The notes: a model not told the origin generated them from the sequence alone. A stretch of DNA of 64,000 nucleotides from Acholoe squamosa (GCA_949317995.1 OX439050.1:18120061-18184060); one strand, 5' to 3'; counted from the first letter of the stretch, positions 1-11,483 are shown. A program made the numbers and translations.

Positions 1-1032
1 TTGTTCTTTATAAAATAATCTACATGCTTTATTAACCAATTTATTTGATTTATTTTGTGATTTGTCAGCAGTTTTCCAATCATTTTCAGTCCCAGATCTA
101 CGAGCTATCTTTAGTTTTGAGTTTTTCTCTCTGATAAGCTCTATCACTTGGGGGGTAATCCATAAATCCCTTAATTTGCTAACAGTAAACTCATGTACAG
201 GACAATAGGTATCTAGGATTGATCTCACAGCTTTTTCATATTCATCCCATACAACATCAATGTTATTAGCCTGATTAAATACAGTCCAGTCATATTCATC
301 AAATTTGGCAAGCAACAGATCATCAGAAAGTTTCAAATATGAACGACCTTTAATCACAGTTTTGTCAGGTTTAATATACCATTTCTTTCTAACCAAATAG
401 ATGGGAAGGTGGTCCGAGATGTATGAATCCAAAATTCCTGTTTGAATATAGTTCCTCCTCAAATTAGTAAAAACCAGATCCAGAATAGCATTTTTACGAG
501 TAGATTGATTAACTTCTTGCATAAAGCCATGACCCTTCATTTTATTTAACAGTTGATTAACCATATCATTATCATCCCTAATATTGAAATTAAAGTCACC
601 CATGATAATGATCTCGTAATTATTTCTGTTATTTATGTTATCGATAGTATTTAATAACGAGTCAATGAACATTTGTTTAAGGCCTTCTTCAGGTGGTCTA
701 TATACATTAAATACAATTATAGGCTTCATATGTGCCTTTGTAACCAAGACATTTTGGATTTCAATGTGTTCTTCAGAAAGGTTCAAATTTTCAAATGCAC
801 AATAATCATGGGGTACACTATGCCGTATGTAAAAACATAAACCTCCACCAGTTTTATATGAGGTCTCAGGGTCCTCACACTTTAACCAAGTCTCGGAAAA
901 TAAGAATATTTCTATTTTATCATTATACAATTCTGTACATATGGTGGGGTAATTAGCCCTTAGGCTTCTAGCGTTCAAATGAACAAAATGAATACCTTTG
1001 GTACCAGCCAAACTAATTACTTCTTGGGACAT
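1..1032 (-). mobile_element. Non-LTR retrotransposon (LINE) ORF2, endonuclease domain, cut by window edge
   Basis: A continuous reading frame runs leftwards from an ATG at 1030-1032 (start MSQEVISLAGTKG) and off the left edge. It matches the apurinic-type endonuclease that opens LINE ORF2 and nicks target DNA. Visible motifs are HLNARSL near the start, FSETWL, YRPPEEG, the catalytic IIMGDFNF near 600 and SDHLPIYL near 410. No in-frame stop is seen over about 340 codons, so this copy may be young. The reverse transcriptase would lie outside the window. A 60-codon frame at 1041-1223, ending nine bases before the ATG, may be the tail of an upstream ORF. The endonuclease style resembles CR1/L2-like LINEs; the clade is inferred. 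Confidence 0.85.
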
Positions 1033-1451
1033 GTTGGTGCTTAAAGTACAACCAGATATTTCGACATTCTCTCAATTTCCCTTATTACAAGCTTGGGAAT
1101 ATAATCAAAATGTTGGTCAATAGAATGTAGTTGATACAATATAAGATTGCTTAATTTAGGTACCGTAAGACGGGTATAGGCCTTATTGCCACCCAAGGTA
1201 CCGGTATGGAGTTGGGTCTTCAACTAGTTTCGGGGGGCATTGGGGTTCCAGGGAAAATTACCAAAGAAGATAAATCGAATCAAATATAAAATACATAATA
1301 GGGTTTCGATGGGACATGAAGTAATACGACATCAGAACAGGTGTATATATGTTTGTTTGTTTAGTTTTACATCCGGGGGCCATAAAGGAACTCAGACATT
1401 CAAGGTTTTCTCGGACATTAAGTCCTTTCTTTTCTGTTTGGACAGGTATTT

Positions 1452-2418
1452 GGGTCAGGTCGTCAGAAAGTGTAAGATTCTGCCCTTGAAGGGCCTTTAA
1501 AATTAATTTTCTAATTCCTTTATATAACCTTAACACAATTATGACGGGACATCCCCTCAGCTCAGAAAACCAAAAAATACCGATCTAGCCCATCCGGTTC
1601 CATTTTTATTGCTTGTTTTGTGGCATGTAACGTCCGGTACCAAAATAATGAAATATAGAGGTAATTGAAGTTGCTCTCAGTGATATAAGAATTTCCCATT
1701 ATGCATAACAAACACATTAATTAACAAGGCCAATATGTCTATTATTGACTTCAATTACAGAATGGAACAGAATTTGAGTTATGCATGTACAGTAGACTGC
1801 CTCCTACATGATGATAAAAGTACCGGACGTTACGTAACGTCCGGTACTTTTATCAGAATTATTTCACATAAGCTGCTCTCACATGGAGACAAATGCTGCT
1901 GGACACACTATTTTTTCGCCAAAGTAGGGGATAATAAAGCCCTTCATATGGGTAATAACAAAGATTATGAAGATTAATTTTTTCCATGTTTTATAACTGA
2001 TTTAGATTTTGGTATCGGACGTTACAAATTACAGATTTCTATTTTCAAAGACACACAATGAAAAATCCTCACTCAGTAACATGTTCAAACCTGATGGAAG
2101 TGATACCTATGATCATATACAATACAAAAAAATAACTTTGGGTTACTCCAGATGTTCTTTATTCAATACAGAACATTTGTAAAAAGTACAAAAAAACAAA
2201 AAAGAACAAATTTGACTGTTTTTCTCACTTCGGCAAGCTATAAGTCTGAGAGTTTTTGATGGATGGCCACAAATTAACATCTTTCTGATAGCCCTAAGTG
2301 TTATCTATCAAATGAGTCTATGTAAAACAAGATTGATTTGCAACTTCTTTCTCTAGAGCCATAAGAGTGCAAAATGACCCAAAAACACAAAATCTACTGC
2401 TTTCTGGCGACCTGACCC
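1452..2418. mobile_element. Non-autonomous DNA transposon with 19-bp inverted ends
   Basis: The ends are GGGTCAGGTCGTCAGAAAG and, inverted, the same with one mismatch. The 4-bp target ATTT is present once in the uninterrupted family A copy near 54770 and twice here (1448-1451, 2419-2422). Length is 967 bp with no convincing coding sequence, so it needs a transposase from elsewhere. The superfamily is unknown: TIRs starting GGG with a 4-bp duplication do not match one that I can name safely. Confidence 0.85.
1627..2025. repeat. Two MITE-like units in inverted order with a 44-bp perfect palindrome at the junction
   Basis: The outer ends are GTAACGTCCGGTACCAAAAT and its inverse with one mismatch. 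Midway, 1812-1855 is a perfect 44-bp palindrome made of two unit ends (inner part TACCGGACGTTAC then GTAACGTCCGGTA). This gives two units of about 200 bp (1627-1833 and 1834-2025) joined tail to tail, inside the element at 1452-2418. No clear target duplication flanks the pair, so it may be an original part of that element. Confidence 0.7.
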
Positions 2419-2880
2419 ATTTATATGCTGCTTGCCCGACACAGCAGTGACCGAATATATGAATGATCGAATCTATGAGATGAATGACCGCATCTATGAG
2501 GAGGGGTGAGGGGGAAAACTGCTACCGGGGCTTCATTCCCGTACTCTTTTCGAAGGATAGCAAGTGTTCTTTTATTTGCCTGGTCCCATAGGCAGGGCCA
2601 GACAAACCACGGCCTTTGATCACTCAGACGTGGTTCACTGAGGGGGAATCCCATGGCAAAAGACAAGCATGTAGGCCCGGGCCCGCGCATATGGACACCA
2701 GCTGCCCACATGCTCACCCTAAGCCACAAGAAACCGCAAGTTTGTCGCCTTTTATGAATCTGGTATGCCCACTGGTAGAAAGGAAGGAGAATTCCTCCTT
2801 CGTGGACTCCCAATGAAGTTATTCTGCTCCTCCATGCCCTCACATGAAGGTCCCCACTCCACAGGGGGAACAGGTGTATA

Positions 2881-5054
2881 AGATGTACCGGTACACTATA
2901 TAGCAAAGTTCATCAGAAAATCATTATTCATGAGCAGTTTGGTGGTCATTAACTCCGGTAGTATGTAGAGATATCCGATTAGGCCTGGGGCTGGTTAAGG
3001 TCTTGGTTTCTTGCCATTTCGAGTCGTACCCCCGGGCAATACCATCAAGCTTCCATAGACGATGTCACAGGCTTTTGGGCGATAACCGGAAACGCGGCTG
3101 CGCCACATTAATAATACTAGAGCTGTAGGGTCATAAAATAGAGCTCGGGGCTTTTGTATCATGCATGGTATGTAGAACCCATCTCAAGATTATTCACCAA
3201 CGATACACAAAGGACCATGCCAAAAGGTGCAGATGACACTTTAAATGATGGGGAACAATGCACGAGGCATGTGCTTCATTGTCCAGTGAAGGCTGCATAA
3301 TGTGCACTGTATCACAGCTTTGACATTTAGGTTCTACCAGTTCTATTTGTGCATCATACCGATGCTATATGGGATTGCTACACTCCCAAAGGGCCAGCAT
3401 GATGCACCAATGCAGTGCCAGTGAGTAGAACTGCACTGCATTTGTGCATCATGACGGCCAAGAAACATGACCCTAGGGCAAAATATAGCATTAAAAGTGT
3501 TAAGATTGCCCATAATATTCACTGCCCTGTTACTACACATCAACAGTTAGGTATCTTGATGACAGCAATAATAAACAATGGAAAAGGTGCCACTGGCACA
3601 TTGTGGTTGAATGGATTACCATATAAGACGTTTCAATATGGCAATATGTATATAGACAACACATGACATTAGAACAAATTGTATTTGCCTATAGCTTTTG
3701 CAAATAATCAAGAATGACAGGTGCACGCCTCTATTCTTGGAAAAAAAAGTTTGGTTCATAACAACAAATATTAGATTGTTCAATGACACAAATCGTCATA
3801 ATTCCAACATCGTCCAAGTTTAATGTGCTTGCTCAAATATGAGGCTGATTTGTAGCTTTGTAGGACTGTTTAAATGCCATGTTAGAATTGACCCACCCTG
3901 ACAAAATGGTTCGAAAGTCGCATACAGAAAATATCTAGATATTGCCATACTCCAATACAGCTCATCAAGAGCTTTCATTTGGTATAGTAACCAAGGATTC
4001 TTGATGACATCTACCCATATGTTAGGAAAATGCCAAAATACCAATCTTGAAAAAATCTGACATTTTTTGTCACTATACCACTTTAAAAGGGCATATCTAG
4101 GCTTATAAATATGCGACTTCAGTACCACTTTGACGTATGATTTATATCCACTTTAGAAAAAGATCTAGTCTTACAATTGAGTATTCATAGGTGATTATTT
4201 AAGTGTCTACCATATATATATTTGGATTGAAGCATCGCTGCATTCTAGCAAATCTTTGGGGAGGGACCAACAATTATTAAATTAAGGAACAAATTGTAAA
4301 AAAAAGGGGGGATAAATCAGGGACAAATCTAAAATGGAATGAGGGCGGCCCACATTCCTATAAATTTTTGTTATAAACGGTGGGGGAAGAGGAGACATAT
4401 TATAGGTATCCTTTATTGAATAATTATAGGGTTTTGTATGACATTATCAACTCTTCAACTGAATGATTATACATGTATAGGCCTCTGCAGTTCTAGTTGT
4501 CTATAGAGGAGTACCTGATAGAATCCTCTCGAACCAATGAGTAGCATACCAAATCAAGCCACACCACCACATTTCATATCAGTTGACCTTGAATGTTAAA
4601 TATCTGTTTAATAATGAGAGTAAATACATTCTACTTTTTATATGCCATAATGTGCGTTTAAAACGTCCGACTTTGAGTAAGCACTGGTCTCATATAAGAA
4701 GCAGGGAACGATTTTTTGTTATGAACAGTACTTGAAGCACTAGAAATATTAGCACCTGTATAAGGACCGGGGCAATCATTCCTACAAATTGTATAAGCAC
4801 TGGGGTGGTTTCATTTGCGACAATGTGGTATTCATCTTTGATTACCCAAACGGCATATAGACAAGTGTAGTTTCCTTTTGTCTCCTTTTCCTTCATGCAC
4901 ATTAAGTATTCAGAAAACCGATAAATGTCATTGACTAGAGATGTAAATGTGATTACAATGGATGGTGGTGTTCAGGGCATCCATTAAGGCATTCATTAAG
5001 TCAGCAGCCAAGCAAACTAGATGCCCAACCCATCATCTTAAAGTGTCTTGCTGC
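2881..5054. other. Non-coding stretch, no gene recognised
   Basis: No reading frame here looks like a known protein. Near 3290-3470 there is sequence with repeated ATGATGCACCAATGCAGTGC-like words that resemble the ends of the TTAA-flanked family at 5059 and 42736. The rest is A+T-rich without a recognisable element. Confidence 0.5.
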
Positions 5055-5058
5055 TTAA

Positions 5059-5143
5059 CCCTTTAAGGGTCACTAATGCATTAATGCTCATTGGTCGTCC
5101 TGATGCATATCTCGGCAATTACCCATGATGCATCAGTAGAATT

Positions 5144-5205
<62 letters not shown>

Positions 5206-5360
5206 CTTTTCTTGACAACAAAAGAGGTCATTATCGATGATGCATGAATGTAGCCCTATAGTGAATACATCAGGGCTGTATCTATGCAAAATAAAATAAT
5301 ACCCAACGGCCTTTATGCCATTATTATGACAACCAATGACACTGTCGGCCTTTAATGGGT
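5059..5360. mobile_element. TTAA-flanked MITE (piggyBac/Kolobok-like target), copy 1
   Basis: TTAA lies at 5055-5058 and 5361-5364. The left end starts CCCTTTAAGGGTCACTAATG; the right end inverted reads close to CCCATTAAAGGCC, followed by a related CATTGGTTGTCAT stretch. The same left end occurs at 42736. A (AAT)n tract sits inside. The TTAA target suggests mobilisation by a piggyBac- or Kolobok-type transposase. The right edge lies about 23 bp from the TATA box of the next gene. Confidence 0.6.
5146..5205. repeat. (AAT)n microsatellite
   Basis: About twenty uninterrupted AAT units inside the TTAA-flanked MITE. Confidence 0.95.
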
Positions 5361-5386
5361 TTAATGTGGCCAGTGTTGTATCAAGG

Positions 5387-5394
5387 TATAAAAA
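5387..5394 (+). promoter_or_regulatory. TATA box of the secreted-protein gene
   Basis: TATAAAAA occurs 121 bp before the ATG at 5515 of an exon that encodes a signal peptide and ends in a good splice donor. Transcription would start near 5415-5420, giving a 5' leader of about 100 bases. Confidence 0.6.
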
Positions 5395-5514
5395 GACGGA
5401 ACTCGTGGCAGGTTTATGTCCACAAGGTATCCATACGTTACAGTGCTACCATTCTTCTACCAAAAGGGGGCCTGTGTGTATTGTGACCACTTGATTGTAG
5501 ACAGCCAAAGCATC

Positions 5515-8500
5515 ATGAAAACCTCCAAAATGTGGATGCCACTCACCCTTTTGGTTCTAGGTAAGTTAAATAATACCATCACTAACCATCTAGCATGCTG
5601 CACCAGTACATATATTAATTTGAAGACAATGGCATGATGGTTATTTGGGTAGTTAGGGAGTGGTTGTTATTTATCAACGGGGGGGGTGGTGGGTTTTCGC
5701 ACGGACGCACAAAAAATTTTTACGCCCCCCCTCGACGGCAGTCAAAATTTTTTGCGCTTCCCCCTTACGCCAGAGGTGCAGAGAGTTTTCGTGCCCCTCT
5801 TTGATCTATAGTAGCGTGCTGGCTTTTTTGCTAAAAAGATTCAAGATGGCTTTATTGACTGATGTACAGGTACACTTATGTCAGCACCAGGTTTTCATTT
5901 ACAATGTTGTACACAGATTTTATATATGAGTATATACAGTTCACAGCCCCTGGCCATTTAGATGATTTGCAATATGAGGCCACTGCTAGTACTTGAGAAA
6001 GTTTCCTAGAGTCATCGTGTCTTTTATAGTAATCAACGAACTTGAGGTATTTTGTTTCAAACACTGACCGTGCGTTTCTCATCTCGGGCATGTTACAATG
6101 TAAGAAGACATGATTGACATCTTGCACAGCATTACAGAATGTGCACTTAGAATTGACAGGTTTCTTTCCTCTATATCTTCTTGACAGGCTGTCAAGTGTA
6201 CAGTTATTGTCAGTCCGGAGTTCAGCAATAATGGTTCTAATTTTAGGTGATTCTGTATGCGTTAGGTATTCACGCTCTTGATAAATGTCATTGAGATCAT
6301 CTTTACACATCTTGATAATTCTACACTTGCTAGTATTCTCTGGGTTATCAATGTACTGGTTGTATTTCTGAATATGTGCATCATTTAACCTTCTCTTTAT
6401 ATTGTTTTTGAGTGAGGACTTTGACCAAACATAAGGATCGAGCCAGACATTCTTACAACTGATTTTAAACAAGAGGTATTGGATATCTTTAAGCCATTGG
6501 TGGTTTTCACTCTTCATGGTAGAGAAGGCCTCATTTAGAATAGGGTTTTTCGATCCATGCTCAAGCCTCAGCCAATATAGAATGTTCAGTACGATTATTT
6601 TGGATTCAATAGGAAATCTCCCTAACTCGCCTAGTGCGATAGTAGTACTTGCATATTTTGATATACCCAGAGCAAACTTGCAACTTGTAGAATAAAACAC
6701 TTCTACCGGACAGGCCTTTCTGACACCTTCAGAGGTTAAGTCCTCAATTAAAAGAGTTACCGGTTGCTTTCTGTATGCAGACAGGATTTTGATTTTGTCA
6801 CAGATATTGGCTAGAGTCACATAAGCTACCTGTGTTTTCTTATAGAATCTACAAGATAATATGTTTATATCCTCAACACCTAACAGTTTAAATAGTGTTA
6901 ACAGATCTCTTTTTGATTTTACCTCAGATCCACTTATAGATATAGAACAGTTACTAGATGGCATACCCCATACTGGGCATCCGTATAAAAGGATAGGTTT
7001 GATCTGCTTGTCAAACAGTGACATAAACAATTTAGTGGATACATTCTGCGATGTACTCAAGGCTTGTCTAATAGAGAATAGTGCATGCTTTGCCTTTAAA
7101 ATCCTTTCTGATTTCATTTTCTTTAGACTCCCATCCCGAGATAGAAGTAAACCTAAATATTTATATGAGGACACACATTCTATTAAATTATCTTGAAAAA
7201 AGATTTGTGTTGACATCTCCCTTGCTTGAGACAAAACCATAATTTTTGTTTTCTTCGTATTAACTGAGAGTTTCCACATTTGGCAGTATCTGTCAAGCCT
7301 GTTCAGACTCTCCTGAAGGCCAGCTTCTGATCTGGAGATCAGGACTAAGTCATCTGCCCATGAGAGTGAATTTATAGATATATCACCAAGATCAAGAGGG
7401 TCACAGTTTTTGTCAAACATTTCATGGAGGTCATTCTGAAATAGGTTTGATAGAGTAGGGCTAAGATTACATCCTTGTTTTACACCTGTTGTTGATATGA
7501 AGCTCTCAGTTATGCCACAGTCAGTCACAGGCACAAAAAGAGGGTGAATTTTTTTAGCACCCCTCACGAGGGGTCAAAATTTATTTAGCCCCCCCCCGTT
7601 GATAAATAATGACCACTCCCTTAGTAAAATCATAATAATCTAGGCACCATGCACATAATATATGATAAGAGATATAATACTGTGAGATACCGGGGTACGC
7701 TGCATGACTCAGGGTGTCTAACATGTATATAGTATCAGAGGATTTTATTACCGGGTAGTTCTTTGTATGCTATATAGAAAAGCAGAGTTGAAGGTTAACA
7801 CACATAGGGTAAAGTGACCATGAGTCGTCCACCTGCACCCCTGGGAAAGCTATAACTTATTATCTTAAAGTCTTGGGCTTTCAAGCCAATATAGTCAAAA
7901 CTTCCATAATGCAAGTCTAATGGTCATATAGGCCTTCATTATCTCATGCATGTGACTTTTCAGCATCAGTACCATGAGTCAACCACAAGTACTTTGAGTC
8001 AGCCACATCACACTGTGAATCAAATGCTCATACCAGGGTGTCTATTTCTGTACCAAATACAAAGGAAGGGTTTATTCAAACGTAACTGATACTTGAGAGT
8101 GTATGAATGTAATGCAATAACCATATTTTCCTGACAATTAACTGTCTTACTTGACCACCGCGCACATGAATAAATTGTGTTTTGAAGGTGTTTTTTTTTT
8201 TAGTCAGAAACATGGGGAAAAAACCAAAATATTTCCCTCCTGGGACCCAAGAACCAATATGGCTACCTGTGGGGTGTGTGAGAACTGTGTGGTACTGTGA
8301 GAGAGAGGTTGACCCCATGGGATCAGGAGGTGGGACACCTCCACACACACACAGGGACCAGTGAGGTCCCAGGTGGGAGTTACTTGTACTAGTAACCTCT
8401 GTCATATATATAATTATAATAAATGCACACATAGATTATAATACAACATATTTGGTATTAAATTAAAGCTACTGATGCCAGCAGTGCAGTGGACTAGAGA

Positions 8501-10244
8501 TTGGGTGCATTTGCACAATTTTCCTTAATCAGCAAACCCTAAAGTACTAAAATCAAAATTTTGGGTCTGAAATATTTGGGACATTGTAAACCGTGGCACC
8601 GAGTATAACCCAGAGCAACAAAAAAAAATCGCCCTTGTCATATTTTTCAGGGGGTGGTGATGAGAAACCAGTTTTTTTTTTGAGTGGCCTTATTATTGGC
8701 ATTTGGAATCAAGAACAAGGAAAATGGACGACTTAAGGTACATGGGCGACTCAAGGTCACTCTACACTACATGTATGCACACTTCAAGGGATATCCACGA
8801 ACTATGCCAGCGGCACCTAGTGGCATAAAAGTGCAACTACCTAAAACCATGATTCAAACTTTATATTCTTCCTTTAATTCACTACTGGCCAACCTCGTAG
8901 ATGCCTGTACCTAGGGAAAAAGAAAATATTTCCATAGATCCTCAGCTTCAGAACTATTATTATTCTGTCATCAACCTTTCATTTTTCTTGCAAAATGTGC
9001 TTAGGCCAAAAAAAAAGTTGTGTTTCCAGTTACCCAACCGACCCTAGGAAAACAGGGCCGACCCAACTTTTTTTTTATATTTGATATTTTGTTATTAATG
9101 TTAGTATCTTATTCTCTGCAAAGTCTGGGTAAAAAGTCTTGGCAGATTCTTTCCTGTACTGAGAAATACAAGATATTTTAATACTTTTCATTTGTGTTTT
9201 TCCCAAAAGAAAATGTTCATGACCCTTTTGTTTGTCCACTTTAGGTCCTCAAGTTGACGATACCTAAAACTACAACTTTAGGTAGTCAAAATGACGACTT
9301 TGAGTCGTCATCCTGACGACCTGAGTCGTCAATATGATGACTCTGTACTGTCAGTATTGTCATCCTGATGACTCAGGTCGTCAGGATGATGACCTAAAGT
9401 CGTAATTTTTACTACCTAAAGCTGTAGTTTTAGGTATTGTCAACTTGAGGACCTAAAGTGGTCACCGCTGACTAGTTTCGGATCTTCCATGTTTTCAGTG
9501 TATCGCTCTTTTAATAATTCTGAAAATGTTGAAAAGGTGGACTTTCCTATCCATTATTTGCTGTCTCTTGACAGTGCAAGCACGGCTTCTAAATTTTATC
9601 AGAATATAAGTGTATCTTTGCAATCCTTTCACGGACGGAACCAAATAAATGAAAGGGGATGCATATAAATGGCAAACTTGAATAGACTTATACCAAAAGC
9701 CTTTCATTCCTTCCTTCTTTCAGTGGCTCTCCACAATGTCAGCAGTGAGAAATCAAATACAATTATCCAAAATGATGCCAGTGAAGAAGCCAATAACACC
9801 CTGAAGGCCCCGGAGGCTAAGTATTCTGGACATGGCTACAGGTATGGCGGTAAAGACCGAGACCATGGTTATGGCTATGGACAAAGCCATGGGCATGCTG
9901 GATTTCATGGTCGTGGTGGTCATGGACATTTCACTGCGCATGTTCCTATTCAAATTCCATACATTGACAGAAATGGTAAGTACCTGTACCATTTAACAGG
10001 TTTGACTATTTTTTATTTGTTCCACCTTATCTTCTTTTCATTATAATTGATAGAGCTGTAGATTATCAGGAATATTTGGATTCATAGTTATTTGTATGAC
10101 ATCTTCCATAAAAAAAATATTTCGCCTTTATTGCTGCATATTGCATGCACAAAGCCTATGTTTTACAAGTATAATGCATATATAAGTATGCACTAAATTT
10201 ATTGTCTAATGGTATTTTTCTCCCCTTCTAGATTAGTGTCAAGG

Positions 10245-10300
<56 letters not shown>

Positions 10301-10345
10301 CGGATATGGGTAAATGGACAACTATATATATAGTTGTAAATGGAC

Positions 10346-10393
<48 letters not shown>

Positions 10394-11079
10394 GTCCATT
10401 TACCCATATCCGATTTCTTTTTCAAACACAAATCGAGCAGAGTTGAACCAGAATCAAACATTTGTTTATAGATTCTCCATTATTCCCTCAGTGGTCTGAG
10501 CACTTATCAATCTCAATACACGTACCCATGTATCCACGGCTCTTATTTGAGACTGGTGCTCTTTAGTGATTGAAATTGATTTTGACACCCCTGGACACTC
10601 AGTGCTTATTCAAGAGCGGCACTTATCTGAGACCCCAGCAGTATCATTACAACACAGATGACCCTACAAGGATAGCACTTTGTTTACACTGCATATGCCA
10701 TTTAAGTGAAATATTCTAGCAAAGATTCATTTTGATTTGTTGACAATATCATTCTAATAACTGATCAAATTATTTGAATATCTCAGGTTGTCGATTTCCC
10801 GGTGATGTGGTCTGTGACCCTGCTGCTGCGGCCATTCCCGTCAGCTATGGTTTCTGTATCCTGTCTGATGAAAACAAGAACCTGTGGAAGAAGCCAACCA
10901 TGCAGATCATTGCTGTAACCTGTGCTCCTGTAGGAACCCGGGTCCTGACTGACTTCTGTAACGATAATGAACGCCTCCTCAAGGCTGCCGGTTTTATCAG
11001 TGATAAAAATCTCAATAAGGTTTACCATCATCAGAATAAATATGCCATCTCTCTCAACCCTTGCATTCTAACGACGTGA
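5515..11079 (+). CDS. Secreted Gly/His/Tyr-rich protein with six cysteines, three coding exons
   Basis: I join exons 5515-5560, 9724-9975 and 10787-11079 (46, 252 and 293 nt). Each has AG and GT at its borders and both junctions are phase 1, giving 196 residues. Residues 1 to about 22 form a signal peptide (hydrophobic PLTLLVLVAL). Residues 49-88 are rich in Gly, His and Tyr ([27 protein letters not shown]). The C-terminal part carries Cys 101, 109, 123, 145, 157 and 192, enough for three disulfides. This suggests an extracellular, possibly metal-binding or matrix-forming protein; that is inference and I do not recognise the family. A TATA box precedes it and AATAAA follows at 11310. Intron 1 (4.2 kb) has accepted a MITE carrying a LINE. 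Nothing in the exons looks damaged. Confidence 0.8.
5656..7620. mobile_element. Harbinger-type MITE (family H) split by a LINE
   Basis: The ends are GGGAGTGGTTGTTATTTATC and an inverted match ending GACCACTCCC, flanked by the 3-bp target TTA at 5653-5655 and 7621-7623. TWA targets are typical of PIF/Harbinger elements. Inner sequence at 5760-5838 matches the inverse of 40330-40400. A LINE is inserted at about 5840-7545. Other family members lie at 11386, 26462, 28721, 40195 and 59200. Confidence 0.8.
5840..7545 (-). mobile_element. 5'-truncated LINE: reverse transcriptase C-terminal half
   Basis: An open frame of about 550 codons ends at 5876. It begins inside the reverse transcriptase palm: [16 protein letters not shown] (motif B), [11 protein letters not shown] (catalytic motif C, with W in place of the usual F or Y before ADD), then [11 protein letters not shown]. 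The C-terminus holds a zinc-knuckle-like [17 protein letters not shown]. There is no RNase H domain, which fits CR1/L2-like LINEs rather than the I-type copies at 19761 and 30431. The 3' end has an AATAAAG-like tail on the minus strand. Both edges fall beside AAAAAG, a likely target duplication within the host MITE. Confidence 0.85.
7624..9235. other. Intron 1 remainder of the secreted-protein gene
   Basis: No protein-like frame is seen. The stretch has a short GT/CA-rich patch near 8280-8360 and poly-T runs. CATGAGTCAACCAC and similar words near 7970-8010 recall the GAGTCGTC words of the fold-back element that follows, but the match is too weak to call a copy. Confidence 0.5.
9236..9461. repeat. 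226-bp fold-back element (long inverted repeat)
   Basis: The arms start CCACTTTAGGTCCTCAAG and end CTTGAGGACCTAAAGTGG, and pair along most of their length with few mismatches. The centre contains repeated GACGACC, GAGTCGTC and CATCCTGA words that are themselves self-complementary. It would fold into a long hairpin in the transcript of intron 1. It is probably a fold-back MITE; flanking duplication is not clear. Confidence 0.8.
10247..10416. repeat. (TA)n tracts and a hairpin with about 34-bp arms
   Basis: A (TA)n tract at 10247-10296 is followed by AAATCGGATATGGGTAAATG (from 10297). The exact inverse, ending CCCATATCCGATTT, stops at 10416, and a second (TA)n tract lies between the arms. A partial extra copy of the arm (GTTGTAAATGGACAAC) sits at 10333-10348. 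This is intron 2 of the secreted-protein gene. Confidence 0.85.
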
Positions 11080-11309
11080 TCTGCCAAAAGAAAAAAGATT
11101 AAATCACAAGAACTGCTGGCTACATCTGATGGACCTCTACTTATTCATTTTCTCTATTTTCTTTGTGTCTGTGACAGGATGATTTAGAGAAATTTTGTGA
11201 GGGTGTAGCCTAAATGAAGGTGTTGACTACAGTATGAAAGTTATCATTATGTTCTGGAGATTACTGAACAAAATTATAATTCGAAGAACCATTGTACAGA
11301 GCTTACTAC

Positions 11310-11315
11310 AATAAA
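11310..11315 (+). terminator. Polyadenylation signal of the secreted-protein gene
   Basis: AATAAA lies 231 bp after the stop codon at 11077-11079, with no other gene between. Confidence 0.6.
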
Positions 11316-11385
11316 TGAAAATACAGCATCAACTGAATATAGCTTTGAAGATTCCATAGTGTCTGAGTGGCACGTTCGGAAGTTG

Positions 11386-11483
11386 TCCTTATTTATTAAC
11401 AGGGGGTGGTGAATTTTGACTGCTGTTGAAAACTCACCACCCTCCTCCCCCTGTTGATAAATAACGACTAGTCCATTTAATAC
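11386..11483. mobile_element. Short hairpin derivative of MITE family H
   Basis: TTGTCCTTATTTATTAACAG and the inverse CTGTTGATAAATAACGACTA border a core of about 50 bases. The ends match the family whose longer copies have TTATTTATCAACGGGGG. It is reduced almost to its termini. Confidence 0.6.

Larger units (their letters stand above)
1348..2867 (-). mobile_element. SINE-like retroposon family A, copy 1 (split by an insertion)
   Basis: A 13-bp target duplication, GAACAGGTGTATA, flanks the element at 1335-1347 and 2868-2880. Without the inserted element at 1452-2418 and one duplicated target it is about 549 bp. It aligns along its length with 54669-55221. The GTTT-repeat end is at 1348, so the element reads on the minus strand with an AAAC-repeat 3' tail. 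The length is high for a SINE; it could also be a non-coding derivative of a LINE. It shares a CGCATATGGACACCA core with SINE family B. Confidence 0.85.

Noticed and set aside
2421-2906. 161-codon minus-strand frame as a gene
   Set aside because: It falls within SINE-like family A and is not kept open in the second copy.
9669-10046. A start codon for the secreted protein inside exon 2
   Set aside because: A signal-peptide exon with a donor at 5561 joins in phase at the acceptor before 9724 and gives a better N-terminus.
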